From the NCBI RefSeq assembly GCF_001426865.1, contig NZ_LMFO01000003.1, forward strand, positions 124,723-188,722: DNA of 64,000 bases, in the 5' to 3' direction. The translations under genes and the position numbers were made by a program. The notes beneath the pieces were generated by a model. That model ran no database searches and was not told the DNA's origin. It saw only the letters and a program-made list of their open reading frames with translations. The first letter of the stretch is position 1. Every line of letters starts with the position of its first letter. Below are positions 25,294 through 34,594 of the stretch, one piece after another. Source of the stretch: Paenibacillus sp. Root52. GTDB lineage: Bacteria > Bacillota > Bacilli > Paenibacillales > Paenibacillaceae.

Positions 25294-26463
25294 ATGAAAA
25301 TACTTATTGTTGACGACAATCCGACGAATGTCATTATCATTCGAGAAATTCTGAAAAAAGAAAACTATCGTGACATTGTAACCGCAAGTTCTGCTATGGA
25401 AATGTTTGAAGTCCTCGGAATAGGTGGAGAAAGTGATGAACTTCGTCCGAGACCGTCGGATATTGACCTCATTTTGCTAGATATGATGATGCCTGAAATG
25501 GACGGTATCGAAGCTTGTAGCATTGTGCAAAAGTTTGAAAATCTCAAGGATATTCCCATCATTATGGTCACGGCTATTGGTGATTCCAAAAAGCTGGCGG
25601 AAGCTCTAGATGCCGGTGCCTCTGACTATGTGACGAAGCCAATTAATAAAGTGGAATTAATGGCTCGCATCAGGTTGGCGCTGCGTTTGAAGCAGGAGAA
25701 GGATTGGCATAAGGAACGCGATCAGCGTATTCAGGATGAGCTCAAACTTGCGGCTATGGTTCAGAGTGCCGTACTCAGCCCAGCGATTGATGATCCCTTA
25801 TTTCAAGTAAATGCCATCTATAAACCATCCTTTGAGCTAGCGGGTGATCTGTACTCGTGGTATCCACTAGGCGACGGGCGTTATGGTGTGATACTCCTAG
25901 ATATGATGGGTCACGGTATTTCCTCTTCATTATTTACGATGTTTATCGCCTCGGTATTAAAAGACACGGTGACAACATATGTCGATCCAGAAAAGGTAAT
26001 TCAGGAACTGAATCGGCGATTTAACCAGCTTAATTTGGGAAAACAATTGGTGCAGTATTATTTCACTGCGATCTACCTAGTCGTTGATACACGGAAGAAG
26101 CGTATCGATTATGTTAACGCAGGGCATCCACCAGCTTTATTTTTCCGTGAGGATGGTTCAATCACAACATTCGACAGCGTGTGCTGTCCGGTGGGCCTGT
26201 TCGATAAAATGGATATCGAACCTCAAACCATTCATTATGAGGGTGAAGGTCATATTGCTCTTTATACAGATGGATTAACGGAAGCTGTTCCAGGAGACCA
26301 GGAAGACCAGCTCGAATTCCTGAAGGAACAGTTGAAAGGCCAGCATCTGTGGAACGAGCCACTGATGCAAACCTTGTTCTTTGATGACGAAATTCCTCAG
26401 GAGCGGGATGACGATAAATGTCTGGTATGGATCACGTTAAGTGAAGGGGCGGAAGCAGAGTGA
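25294..26463 (+). CDS. Receiver-PP2C phosphatase (RsbY-like sigma-B activator)
   Basis: A 389-residue protein from ATG 25294 (AAGGAG upstream). Residues 1-125 are a CheY-like receiver with D7/D8 pair and phosphoacceptor D63 in LILLDMMMPEMDG. After a helical linker, residues 170-389 form a SpoIIE/PPM phosphatase: LAGDLYSW, LLDMMGHGISSS, YTDGLTEAV and DDDKCLVWI supply the metal-binding acidic residues. This is the architecture of B. cereus RsbY and B. subtilis RsbP/RsbU relatives, which dephosphorylate RsbV-P. It overlaps the hybrid kinase gene by four bases and shares a locus with rsbV-rsbW-sigB, so activation of RsbV is its likely job. Confidence 0.88.
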   Translation: MKILIVDDNPTNVIIIREILKKENYRDIVTASSAMEMFEVLGIGGESDELRPRPSDIDLILLDMMMPEMDGIEACSIVQKFENLKDIPIIMVTAIGDSKKLAEALDAGASDYVTKPINKVELMARIRLALRLKQEKDWHKERDQRIQDELKLAAMVQSAVLSPAIDDPLFQVNAIYKPSFELAGDLYSWYPLGDGRYGVILLDMMGHGISSSLFTMFIASVLKDTVTTYVDPEKVIQELNRRFNQLNLGKQLVQYYFTAIYLVVDTRKKRIDYVNAGHPPALFFREDGSITTFDSVCCPVGLFDKMDIEPQTIHYEGEGHIALYTDGLTEAVPGDQEDQLEFLKEQLKGQHLWNEPLMQTLFFDDEIPQERDDDKCLVWITLSEGAEAE

Positions 26464-29400
26464 AAATCAGAAATAAACTGCTGGTAGGCTTTACCGCTCT
26501 GATGGCAATTCTTATTGCTCTTACATTTATAAGTTATGAGCGGTTGAACAATAGTAATCAGCAATTGGATCAGATGTATCAGGAACGTTATTTGAAGGTG
26601 AGATTCACGTCGTCTGTACGCGGAGAAGTGAACGATATGGCTAAAGTGCTAGCTAACTTGTTGCTCAATCCGACCAATTCGATTAGCGCTGCTGACGGTG
26701 ACCTCAAGGAAATGATGAAAAACGCCAAAGGCTATCTCACAGAAGTCCGCGAGCGTGCCGACAGTGCATCAGAGCATCAGTTAGTTGACCGAGTCAATAC
26801 GGCTTGGGATGCCTATGCGGCTTATGGAACGAGGCAGCTCAGCTTGATGTCTCAGGGACGCGTAGATGATGCGAATAACTACCGTAATTCGACGGGTTTA
26901 GCTGTGCAGAAAGAGGCAGTGGATAGCCTTAATGCTCTTTCTCGTTATCAGGATCAAGAGATTGATTCAGAGATTACATTAGCCAATGAAGCTTACACAC
27001 AGGCTGTGCAGATCACCTTTGGCATTATGATTGCTGGTGTATTACTGGCACTAGGTGTCATTATGTGGGTGCTGCCAAGCATTACGAGAGGTCTCAACAC
27101 GGTATCCATGATGATCACAAGCTTCGGTCATGGTCGTTATCGTACCATTCAACGGATTCGGATCAAATCCACGGATGAGATCGGTCAGATTGCAACGGTA
27201 TTCAAAGAAGTATCGGGCGACTTAGAAGAGAAAATGGAAATAGAGAAAGCATATTTACAAGCGCAACAGGATCAGAACTGGATGAGTTCCAATATTGCAA
27301 GAGTTCCAGAGTTATTAAGAGGAATTGGTTCAATCCGCCAGATTTCGCAAATGTTTATTAGTGAATTTACACCTGTGCTAGGTGCACAACTAGGTGTCGT
27401 TTATTTAGTAGATGAGGAGAAGCATCCCGATGAATTAAGACGCTACGGTGCGTACGCTTTTGAAGAGAATGAGAATGTAGGAAAAGAAGTTTATCGCATC
27501 GGAGAGGGGTTGATTGGTCAGGCTGCCCTGGATATGAATCCGATTATTGTAGAAAACACACCAGAAGACTATGTGCATATCGGTTCGGCATCTGGATCTT
27601 CGCGAGCGACGAGCATTATGATCTATCCCGTTGTTTTTGAGGATGAGCTTATTGGTGTGGTTGAACTGGCTTCATTCGATGGGTTTACCGATCTGCATAA
27701 ACAACTATTCTCGCAGCTGATTATGAATCTGGGTGTAATCCTTAACAACGTTCGCCGTCGTTTACGCGTGGAAGAATTATTACGTGAATCTCAAGCGCTC
27801 ACGGAGGAACTCCAAGTGCAATCCGAGGAGCTGCAGACACAGCAGGAAGAGTTACGCCGCTCTAACGAAAACTTAGAGGAACAGACAGGTGCACTCAAGC
27901 GTTCCGAGGAGCTGCTTCAGCGGCAACAGGAGGAACTTGAGCACTTTAATACGGAGTTAATTGCTAAGACGCGTGCACTTGAAGAGCAGGTGCGAGAAGT
28001 TGAAGAGAAGAACGACGAGATCGAGAAAACAAAAACGCAGTTGGAACAGCAGGCTATGCAGTTGTCGATGACAAGTAAATACAAATCCGAGTTTTTGGCG
28101 AACATGTCACATGAACTACGTACACCGCTGAACAGCCTACTGATTCTTTCTCAGTTATTGTCTGAGAACAAAGATGGAAATCTGACGGTTAAACAACAAG
28201 AGTATGCTCAAACGATCTATATGTCAGGTGCAGATCTACTGAAAATGATTGATGAGATCTTAGATTTGTCCAAAGTAGATGCTGGTAAAATGGATATCAA
28301 CTATGAGACCGTTCGAATGGAAGAGTTAACACAATTTGTCGAACAGAACTTTGGCGCCATGGCGAACAAAAAAGAGCTTGATCTCAACATTGATTTCGAC
28401 AGTAATCTACCAGAGTGGGTATATACAGACAGCCATCGTGTGAAACAAATTCTTCGTAACTTGCTGTCGAATGCCTTTAAATTTACGAACCGAGGATCTG
28501 TAAGTATCATTGGACGCAAAGTAGCCCCAGAAGAACTTCCAGGGTACCTTAACAATAATCAGGAATACGTAGGATTTACCGTGAAGGATACAGGGATCGG
28601 GATTCCATCGGATAAGACAGATCTGATCTTTGAAGCCTTCCAACAGGTGGATGGTACAACCAGTCGTAAGTATGGAGGCACAGGACTAGGATTATCGATT
28701 AGCCGTGAACTTGCACGTCTGCTCGGTGGGGCCATTCAGGTAGAATCTTCTGAGGGTGTGGGTAGTGCGTTCACATTGTATCTACCTGATAATCACGAGG
28801 ATGAAGCTCCGTTAGAGGAGTCACTGAGTGAGGCAGCTGTTACTTCTGAAATACCTATTAGACAAAAAGAAGCTCGAATGATGCGTTCAAGCAGACAGAC
28901 CGTTATTACGCCAGATCCTGACAACAATGCACTTATGGAATTGTCAGCACCAGAGGCTACAGGTTCAACAACGGTAGAAGATGATCAAGGTGAAATTTCC
29001 GAAGGAGACAAAGTTCTCTTGATTATCGAAGATGACGTAAAGTTTGCCCATATCTTAATGGATATGGCGAGAGGAAGAGGCTTCAAAGCGATTGTAGCGC
29101 TGCAAGGGGATAAGGGACTTGAAATGGCTCGTCAGTACTTGCCTGACGCGATCATTTTGGATATTCAATTGCCTGTTATGGATGGCTGGGCTATTTTGGG
29201 AGAACTGAAAAGTAGCTCGACTACTCGTCATATCCCAGTACATGTTATTTCCGTCATTGATGACATGAAGCAAGGATTGATGATGGGTGCAATCGCATAT
29301 CTAAAGAAACCTTCCAGCAAAGATTCGTTGGATAAAGCCTTCTCACATATCGAATCCTATACAGAGAACCAATTGAAGCGTTTGTTAATTGTGGAGGATG

Positions 29401-30179
29401 ACGAAACTCAGCGTAAAGCAATTATTGAATTGATCGGTCATGATGATGTGGCAATAACAGCTGTCTCCACAGGAAAAGAAGCTTTAACCGAGCTGCATAG
29501 CCAGCGTTATGACTGCATGGTGTTAGACCTGATGCTGACTGACATGACTGGATTCGAGCTGTTGGATCAGATTAGGGATGATGAATATCTGAGTGACCTG
29601 CCTATTATTATTTATACAGGAAAAGAGCTTGATAGTAAGGAAGAGATGAAGCTTCGTAAATATGCAGAATCCATCATTATCAAGGATGTAAAATCGCCAG
29701 AACGGTTATTGGATGAAACCACCTTGTTCTTACACAGGGTAGAAGCGAATTTGCCTGAAGATAAACGCCGGATTTTGCAAAAGTTACACAACAAAGAAAC
29801 GTTATTTGAAGGCAAGAAAATATTGCTTGTCGATGATGATATTCGTAACGTATTTGCTCTCTCTAGTGTGTTAGAAGGATATCGAATGGAGGTTACCTTT
29901 GCCGAGAATGGCCGTGAAGCATTAGAGATTCTGGAGCAAAATCCAGAAATCGACCTTGTGCTGATGGATATGATGATGCCAGAGATGGATGGCTATGAAG
30001 CGATGTCACGGATCAGACAGATTCCGCAATTCGAGAAATTACCGATTATTGCGTTAACGGCGAAGGCGATGAAGGATGATCGTGGCAAGTGTATTGAGGC
30101 TGGCGCATCCGATTATGTGAAGAAGCCAATCCAGACGGATCAATTATTATCATTAATGCGTGTATGGTTGTATTCGTAA
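26460..30179 (+). CDS. Membrane hybrid histidine kinase with GAF and three receiver domains (RsbK-like)
   Basis: A 1239-residue protein, GTG start overlapping the phosphatase stop. Order of domains: helix at 7-27, extracytoplasmic four-helix sensor (CHASE3/4HB type) to about 182, helix 185-207, HAMP 208-260, GAF about 285-430, coiled coil 435-535, HisKA with H551 in ANMSHELRTPLNS, HATPase_c about 660-790 (NLLSNAFKFT, GGTGLGLSISREL), then receivers at about 850-965 (D901), 973-1090 (D1023) and 1118-1238 (D1170). The third receiver is the most canonical (KILLVDDD, LMDMMMPEMDG, KKP). Coupled to an RsbY-like phosphatase, it fits RsbK of the B. cereus group, though with two extra receivers. Confidence 0.88.
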   Translation: MKIRNKLLVGFTALMAILIALTFISYERLNNSNQQLDQMYQERYLKVRFTSSVRGEVNDMAKVLANLLLNPTNSISAADGDLKEMMKNAKGYLTEVRERADSASEHQLVDRVNTAWDAYAAYGTRQLSLMSQGRVDDANNYRNSTGLAVQKEAVDSLNALSRYQDQEIDSEITLANEAYTQAVQITFGIMIAGVLLALGVIMWVLPSITRGLNTVSMMITSFGHGRYRTIQRIRIKSTDEIGQIATVFKEVSGDLEEKMEIEKAYLQAQQDQNWMSSNIARVPELLRGIGSIRQISQMFISEFTPVLGAQLGVVYLVDEEKHPDELRRYGAYAFEENENVGKEVYRIGEGLIGQAALDMNPIIVENTPEDYVHIGSASGSSRATSIMIYPVVFEDELIGVVELASFDGFTDLHKQLFSQLIMNLGVILNNVRRRLRVEELLRESQALTEELQVQSEELQTQQEELRRSNENLEEQTGALKRSEELLQRQQEELEHFNTELIAKTRALEEQVREVEEKNDEIEKTKTQLEQQAMQLSMTSKYKSEFLANMSHELRTPLNSLLILSQLLSENKDGNLTVKQQEYAQTIYMSGADLLKMIDEILDLSKVDAGKMDINYETVRMEELTQFVEQNFGAMANKKELDLNIDFDSNLPEWVYTDSHRVKQILRNLLSNAFKFTNRGSVSIIGRKVAPEELPGYLNNNQEYVGFTVKDTGIGIPSDKTDLIFEAFQQVDGTTSRKYGGTGLGLSISRELARLLGGAIQVESSEGVGSAFTLYLPDNHEDEAPLEESLSEAAVTSEIPIRQKEARMMRSSRQTVITPDPDNNALMELSAPEATGSTTVEDDQGEISEGDKVLLIIEDDVKFAHILMDMARGRGFKAIVALQGDKGLEMARQYLPDAIILDIQLPVMDGWAILGELKSSSTTRHIPVHVISVIDDMKQGLMMGAIAYLKKPSSKDSLDKAFSHIESYTENQLKRLLIVEDDETQRKAIIELIGHDDVAITAVSTGKEALTELHSQRYDCMVLDLMLTDMTGFELLDQIRDDEYLSDLPIIIYTGKELDSKEEMKLRKYAESIIIKDVKSPERLLDETTLFLHRVEANLPEDKRRILQKLHNKETLFEGKKILLVDDDIRNVFALSSVLEGYRMEVTFAENGREALEILEQNPEIDLVLMDMMMPEMDGYEAMSRIRQIPQFEKLPIIALTAKAMKDDRGKCIEAGASDYVKKPIQTDQLLSLMRVWLYS

Positions 30180-30247
30180 GCCACTAGTTTGGGTAATGAA
30201 GGACAATACGCTAAATGTAAGTAACAAAAGAAGAGTGGAGAGAATTT

Positions 30248-31120
30248 ATGACATCGTGGGAACCTACCGAGGCGGGGGCAGAATCAGGCCGCTTGGCGCA
30301 AGATGAAGAGCGCGAACTGATTGAAATCGAATTGCTGTTGGAAGGTATGCACCGTCTATATGGATATGATTTCAGAAATTACGCCTTGCCTTCTTTGAGA
30401 CGAAGAATCTGGCATTACGCACATGCAGAAGGAGCAAAAACGATATCTGCTTTACAGGAGCGTGTGCTTCATAATCGCTCTGCATTTGAACGATTTGTGC
30501 AGAATCTGTCTATTCCTGTAACGGAGATGTTTCGGGATCCATCATTATTCCGTACATTCCGAGAACAGATTATTCCTGTGTTGAGAACATACCCTTATAT
30601 CCGAATCTGGCATGCGGGATGTTCTACAGGGGAAGAGGTCTATTCTATGGCGATTATGCTTCATGAAGAAGGATTGTATGACAAAGCAAGAATCTATGCG
30701 ACAGATATGAATGATCGCTCATTGCAACAGGCCAAGGAAGGCGTGTACGGCATTGAGAAAATGAAACTATATACAACCAATTATTTGGAGGCTGGGGGAA
30801 CTAAAGCCTTCTCAGAATATTACACAGCTAAGTACAATTCCGTTATATTTCATCCTTATCTGCGGAAAAACATTATTTTTGCCGAACATAATCTGGCTAC
30901 GGATCGTTCGTTTAACGAGTTTAATGTGATTTTTTGCCGCAATGTCATGATTTATTTCAATGATGAACTGCGGAACCAAGTGCACGGGTTGTTTCATGAA
31001 AGTTTGAGTCACTTCGGTGTCCTCGTTCTGGGGTCTAAGGAATCGATACATTTTACAGAATTTAGTGATGCCTACGAGCCGTTAGACCGGACGGAAAAAA
31101 TATACCGGAAGATTAAATAG
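30248..31120 (+). CDS. CheR-type protein methyltransferase (RsbM-like)
   Basis: A 290-residue SAM-dependent methyltransferase. Residues 20-90 form the all-alpha CheR N-domain (YGYDFRNYALPSLRRRI), followed by the catalytic domain with VTEMFRDPSLFRTFREQI, SAM motif WHAGCSTGEEVYSMAI, YATDMNDRSLQQAKEG and VIFCRNVMIYFNDELR. These motifs are complete. No chemotaxis receptors or cheB are near; instead it lies between two hybrid kinases upstream of the sigB operon. In B. cereus a CheR-like enzyme, RsbM, methylates the kinase RsbK and dampens sigma-B; the context suggests the same here. ATG follows GGAGAG. Confidence 0.88.
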   Translation: MTSWEPTEAGAESGRLAQDEERELIEIELLLEGMHRLYGYDFRNYALPSLRRRIWHYAHAEGAKTISALQERVLHNRSAFERFVQNLSIPVTEMFRDPSLFRTFREQIIPVLRTYPYIRIWHAGCSTGEEVYSMAIMLHEEGLYDKARIYATDMNDRSLQQAKEGVYGIEKMKLYTTNYLEAGGTKAFSEYYTAKYNSVIFHPYLRKNIIFAEHNLATDRSFNEFNVIFCRNVMIYFNDELRNQVHGLFHESLSHFGVLVLGSKESIHFTEFSDAYEPLDRTEKIYRKIK

Positions 31121-31135
31121 GGGGTTAGGCAAGTC

Positions 31136-32809
31136 ATGGGGCTTAATGAACCAATCCATATATTGTTGGTAGATGACCGCCCCGAGAACCTGCTTGCTCT
31201 TGAAGCGGTTCTGGAATCGGAAAGATATAAACTCGTCAAAGCAACTTCAGGTGAAGAGGCACTTCGTTGTTTGCTGAAAGACGAATTTGCGGTCATTGTG
31301 CTTGATGTGCAAATGCCTGGAATGGATGGAATTGAGACTGCAAGGCTAATCAAAGCCCGCGATAAGTCTAAGGATGTGCCCATCATTTTCATCTCTGCAA
31401 ATAGCAGGGAAGCCGAGCATTTGTTTGCAGGCTATTCAGCCGGAGCTATTGATTACATGGTTAAACCGTTTATTCCTCAGATTTTGAAGTCCAAAATTGA
31501 GGGATTTGTAGAGATGTTTATGACGAATAAAAGATTAAAGACCCAGACGATGCTGCTGCATCAAAAAACGCAGGAACTAGAGAAGATGAACCAGCAGCTC
31601 ATTCAGGCTAAAGAGGAAGCGGAGATTGCTGCTAATGCAAAGACCGAGTTTCTAGCTATGATGAGCCACGAGATCCGTACTCCGATGAATGGAGTCATCG
31701 GTATGGTCGATCTGCTAATGGAAACGGAACTCAAGGAAGATCAGAAAGAGTATGCGGACATCGTTCGTCGTAGTGCCGATGCTTTGGTTACAGTAATCAA
31801 TGACATTCTGGACTTCACGAAGATGGAATCAGGCAAGATGGAGCTCGAGGAGCATCCGTTTGAGTTAGTTGCTTGTATTCGGGAGGTATTGGGATTATTT
31901 ACGGTCGAAGCAGGCAAAAAAAATCTCGAATTGGACTATTTCTTGGAATCGTCCGTTCCTCAGCTTGTTTACGGAGACATGGCAAGATTGCGCCAAGTAT
32001 TAATGAATTTGATTGCTAATGCAGTGAAGTTCACGGATCATGGCGGAGTGTATCTCATCGTTTCGGTCAGTGAAGAGAAGGACGGGAGAATGACGCTGGA
32101 GTTTGCGGTAAAAGATACAGGCATTGGTATCTCTGCAGACAAAGTGGATCGCCTGTTCCAGCCCTTTTCTCAACTTGATACCTCAATGACTCGCAAATAC
32201 GGCGGAACAGGGCTCGGGCTCGCCATTTGTCGTACACTCGTTGAGATGATGGGTGGTCACATCTATCTGGATACGTCGGAAAAGCTCGGAGCAACGTTTG
32301 TATTTACGATTCAAGCACAGCGTTACGTCGAAACCGAATTTATCGTTGGTGGTGGTGATGAACAGCTATCGGATGTGAAAAATTACGAGCACCAGCCAAG
32401 GGTATTAATTGTGGATGATCATCCCATTAACCAAAAACTGATGTCCATTATGCTAAGCAAGCTGGGGTTTGTTTCAGATATGGCTGAGGACGGGCAGAAA
32501 GCACTGGATATGGTTCTAGAACATCCAAAATACGATTATATATTTATGGATCTGCAGATGCCTGTCATGGATGGACTGGAATGTACTAAAGTCATTCGTG
32601 AACGTCTTCCTCAGACGGAGCAGCCTGTCATTTTAGCAATGACCGCAAATGTGATGGACGGTATTCAGCAACGCTGCTCAGCGGCAGGGATGGATGATTA
32701 TATTAGCAAGCCCGTCAAAATGGGCAGTGTGAAGCAGAAATTGTCGCGATTTCAGGAACAACGAAAAATGTTTGAGCCCAGATCATCAACCATGAATCAT
32801 GCCAATTAA
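31136..32809 (+). CDS. Soluble hybrid histidine kinase (REC-HisKA-HATPase-REC)
   Basis: A 557-residue cytoplasmic protein that starts 15 bases after the methyltransferase. Receiver 1 (residues 5-125, D57 in [13 protein letters not shown]), a coiled coil to about 165, HisKA with H178 in [13 protein letters not shown], HATPase_c about 280-400 ([24 protein letters not shown]), receiver 2 (421-545, D472 in [12 protein letters not shown]). It has no membrane helix. The N-terminal receiver suggests it is itself controlled by phosphotransfer, perhaps from the large kinase, and could pass phosphate on through its C-terminal receiver. Known RsbK-type loci normally contain one hybrid kinase, so this second one is a notable addition. 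Confidence 0.88.
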   Translation: MGLNEPIHILLVDDRPENLLALEAVLESERYKLVKATSGEEALRCLLKDEFAVIVLDVQMPGMDGIETARLIKARDKSKDVPIIFISANSREAEHLFAGYSAGAIDYMVKPFIPQILKSKIEGFVEMFMTNKRLKTQTMLLHQKTQELEKMNQQLIQAKEEAEIAANAKTEFLAMMSHEIRTPMNGVIGMVDLLMETELKEDQKEYADIVRRSADALVTVINDILDFTKMESGKMELEEHPFELVACIREVLGLFTVEAGKKNLELDYFLESSVPQLVYGDMARLRQVLMNLIANAVKFTDHGGVYLIVSVSEEKDGRMTLEFAVKDTGIGISADKVDRLFQPFSQLDTSMTRKYGGTGLGLAICRTLVEMMGGHIYLDTSEKLGATFVFTIQAQRYVETEFIVGGGDEQLSDVKNYEHQPRVLIVDDHPINQKLMSIMLSKLGFVSDMAEDGQKALDMVLEHPKYDYIFMDLQMPVMDGLECTKVIRERLPQTEQPVILAMTANVMDGIQQRCSAAGMDDYISKPVKMGSVKQKLSRFQEQRKMFEPRSSTMNHAN

Positions 32810-32828
32810 GTTTTCCAATATTTGTTTT

Positions 32829-32854
32829 GTTTCACTTGGGCTCAAGTTGGGTTA
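32829..32854 (+). promoter_or_regulatory. Candidate sigma-B (autoregulatory) promoter of rsbV-rsbW-sigB
   Basis: GTTTCA-N14-GGGTTA, 37 bases before rsbV. An internal sigma-B promoter in front of rsbV is the standard positive feedback arrangement in Bacillus. Confidence 0.6.
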
Positions 32855-32891
32855 TTACTAAGGAAACCATTGATCAGGAGAGAGATGTCTA

Positions 32892-33230
32892 ATGAATACA
32901 AATAAAAATGAAAAATTCAATGCAAAGACTGAGACACACGACGGCGTATGCACGGTGTATCTGACTGGCGAACTGGATTTGTCAGTTGCTCCTGAATTCC
33001 GTTTGGTCATGGAGCCGCTTGTAGACAACAAGGAACAAGATCTAATTATCAATATGAAGGATCTAAAGTATATCGACAGTACAGGGATCGGAATCCTGTT
33101 ATCTGTTCTGAAGGCACGACATGGAATGGAAGCACGCTTTGAAGTACAAGAAGTTCCTGCGCAAATACAGAAGCTTTTTGACATGACGGGTATTGCCAAA
33201 TTCTTTGTCTCACAGAAGAATTCCCAATAG
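32892..33230 (+). CDS. rsbV: Anti-sigma factor antagonist RsbV
   Basis: A 112-residue STAS-domain protein. The phosphorylatable serine is S63 in YIDSTGIGILLSVLK, the site RsbW would phosphorylate and the PP2C phosphatase would clear. Unphosphorylated RsbV binds RsbW and frees sigma-B. ATG follows AGGAGAG. First gene of the rsbV-rsbW-sigB operon, 18 bases before rsbW. The paralogue SpoIIAA is similar, but the neighbours here match RsbW and SigB rather than SpoIIAB and SigF. Confidence 0.92.
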   Translation: MNTNKNEKFNAKTETHDGVCTVYLTGELDLSVAPEFRLVMEPLVDNKEQDLIINMKDLKYIDSTGIGILLSVLKARHGMEARFEVQEVPAQIQKLFDMTGIAKFFVSQKNSQ

Positions 33231-33248
33231 GAAAGGATCGAAAAAGGA

Positions 33249-33701
33249 ATGAATGCAGAAGTTGAAAGAATTACCCTTAACCTACCGGCCACAGCTGAAT
33301 ATGTGGATATCGTAAGACTTAATCTTTATGGGGTAGCATCCAAAATGGGATTCTCTTATGAAGATATTGAGGATATGAAAGTGGCTGTATCCGAAGCTTG
33401 TAACAATTCTGTACTATATGCCTACTCCCACGAAGGCGGCATGGTTGAAGTTGTATTTGAGGTGGATGGCGAAACGCTGGAGATTACAGTAAAAGACGAA
33501 GGTGCTAGCTTTGACCACATCAATCCTGCAGCAACACGTGCTGGCCTGCATGACAAAGAACTGTCAGATGCTCAGATTGGTGGACTTGGGTTCTATCTGA
33601 TGCAAGCATTGATGGATGATGTTAGTGTGGAAAGTGAGACGGGCAAAGGTACGAAAGTGGTACTCGTTAAACGTCTTGCAAGAAGTGAGGAGAAAGTATG
33701 A
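33249..33701 (+). CDS. rsbW: Anti-sigma-B factor and serine kinase RsbW
   Basis: A 150-residue GHKL-type kinase closely resembling B. subtilis RsbW: EYVDIVRLNLYGVASKMGFSYEDIEDMK (residues about 17-44 in pattern), N-box VSEACNNSVLYAY, VKDEGASFD and GGLGFYLMQALMDDV. It binds and inhibits sigma-B, and phosphorylates RsbV. It overlaps sigB by four bases (ATGA), giving tight translational coupling as is usual for anti-sigma/sigma pairs. Confidence 0.94.
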   Translation: MNAEVERITLNLPATAEYVDIVRLNLYGVASKMGFSYEDIEDMKVAVSEACNNSVLYAYSHEGGMVEVVFEVDGETLEITVKDEGASFDHINPAATRAGLHDKELSDAQIGGLGFYLMQALMDDVSVESETGKGTKVVLVKRLARSEEKV

Positions 33702-34471
33702 ACGAAAAAGTGACTCCACCAGAGTCCATGTCTGAAGCTGTAGGTTTGATCTGGGAATACCAGCAGACCAAGGATAATGAAATCGCTACTGTTCTTATCC
33801 GCAAATATGAACCGATGGTTAAAATGGCCGCAGGTAAGATTGCCCGAAATCGTCCGGATCTGTATGAGGATCTATATCAGACTGGACAGATGGCGTTGAT
33901 TCGATTGCTACAGCAATACGATATTAACCTAGGGATTCCTTTCGAACCTTACGCAATGAAGAGTATGATCGGTCATATGAAGAACTACCTTCGAGACAAA
34001 TCCTGGTACATTCAAGTACCAAGACGGATTAAGGAAAAGGGTGCCCTCGTTCAGCATGCCATTGATGAACTAACCGTGAAACTGGAACGTTCACCTAGTG
34101 TAGACGAGATTGCACACTATCTTGACCTTACCCCGGAGGAAACCATTGAAGTGTTGGCTGGCCGTGAGTGTTACCATTATGTATCCCTAGACTCCCCTCT
34201 ATCCCAAGATGAGAGTGCGGCGACATTAGGTGAACTTATTAGTGCAGATGTCAATGACTTTGATTCGGTTGAGAAGCGAATGGATCTACAGCAGGCATTA
34301 GGACAGTTGAAAGAACAAGAGCAGAAAGTGCTCATTCTGGCTTTCCAAGATGGTCAGTCTCAGCGGGCGATCGCGCAGAAATTGGGTGTATCTCAGATGA
34401 GTGTATCCCGAATTCAGAAGCGAGCAACCGAGAAATTAAAACAGATTATGTCAAATGCCTCGATGCTATGA
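33698..34471 (+). CDS. sigB: General stress sigma factor sigma-B
   Basis: A 257-residue group 3 sigma-70 factor. Region 2 lies at about residues 25-100 (YEDLYQTGQMALIRLLQQYD, PFEPYAMKSMIGHMKNYLRD), region 3 at 105-170 (RRIKEKGALVQHAI...ERSPSVDEIAHYL) and region 4 at 200-255 (EQKVLILAFQDGQSQRAIAQKLGVSQMSVSRIQKRA). Gene order and overlap with rsbW identify it as sigma-B rather than sigma-F. Several GTTT-N14-16-GGGTA-type sites in this window could be its targets. A terminator follows at 34508. Confidence 0.93.
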   Translation: MNEKVTPPESMSEAVGLIWEYQQTKDNEIATVLIRKYEPMVKMAAGKIARNRPDLYEDLYQTGQMALIRLLQQYDINLGIPFEPYAMKSMIGHMKNYLRDKSWYIQVPRRIKEKGALVQHAIDELTVKLERSPSVDEIAHYLDLTPEETIEVLAGRECYHYVSLDSPLSQDESAATLGELISADVNDFDSVEKRMDLQQALGQLKEQEQKVLILAFQDGQSQRAIAQKLGVSQMSVSRIQKRATEKLKQIMSNASML

Positions 34472-34507
34472 GATGTAATCTTCTGATGAAGTTGAGCTCG
34501 GCATAAT

Positions 34508-34550
34508 GAAGGACACGTGATTCCGCTGGAATGCATACGTGTCCTTTTTT
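34508..34550 (+). terminator. Terminator of the sigB operon
   Basis: AAGGACACGT pairs with ACGTGTCCTT; the loop contains ATTCCGCTGGAAT; TTTTTT follows. Confidence 0.9.
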
Positions 34551-34594
34551 GAATGGATTAGTGAGTGTTGGAAGTGCTGTGGAGAATAGGATAA

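Noticed and set aside
32892-34471. spoIIAA-spoIIAB-sigF operon
   Set aside because: The kinase matches RsbW much better (VASKMGFSYEDIEDMK type), and phosphatase/kinase neighbours plus stress-type targets fit sigma-B.
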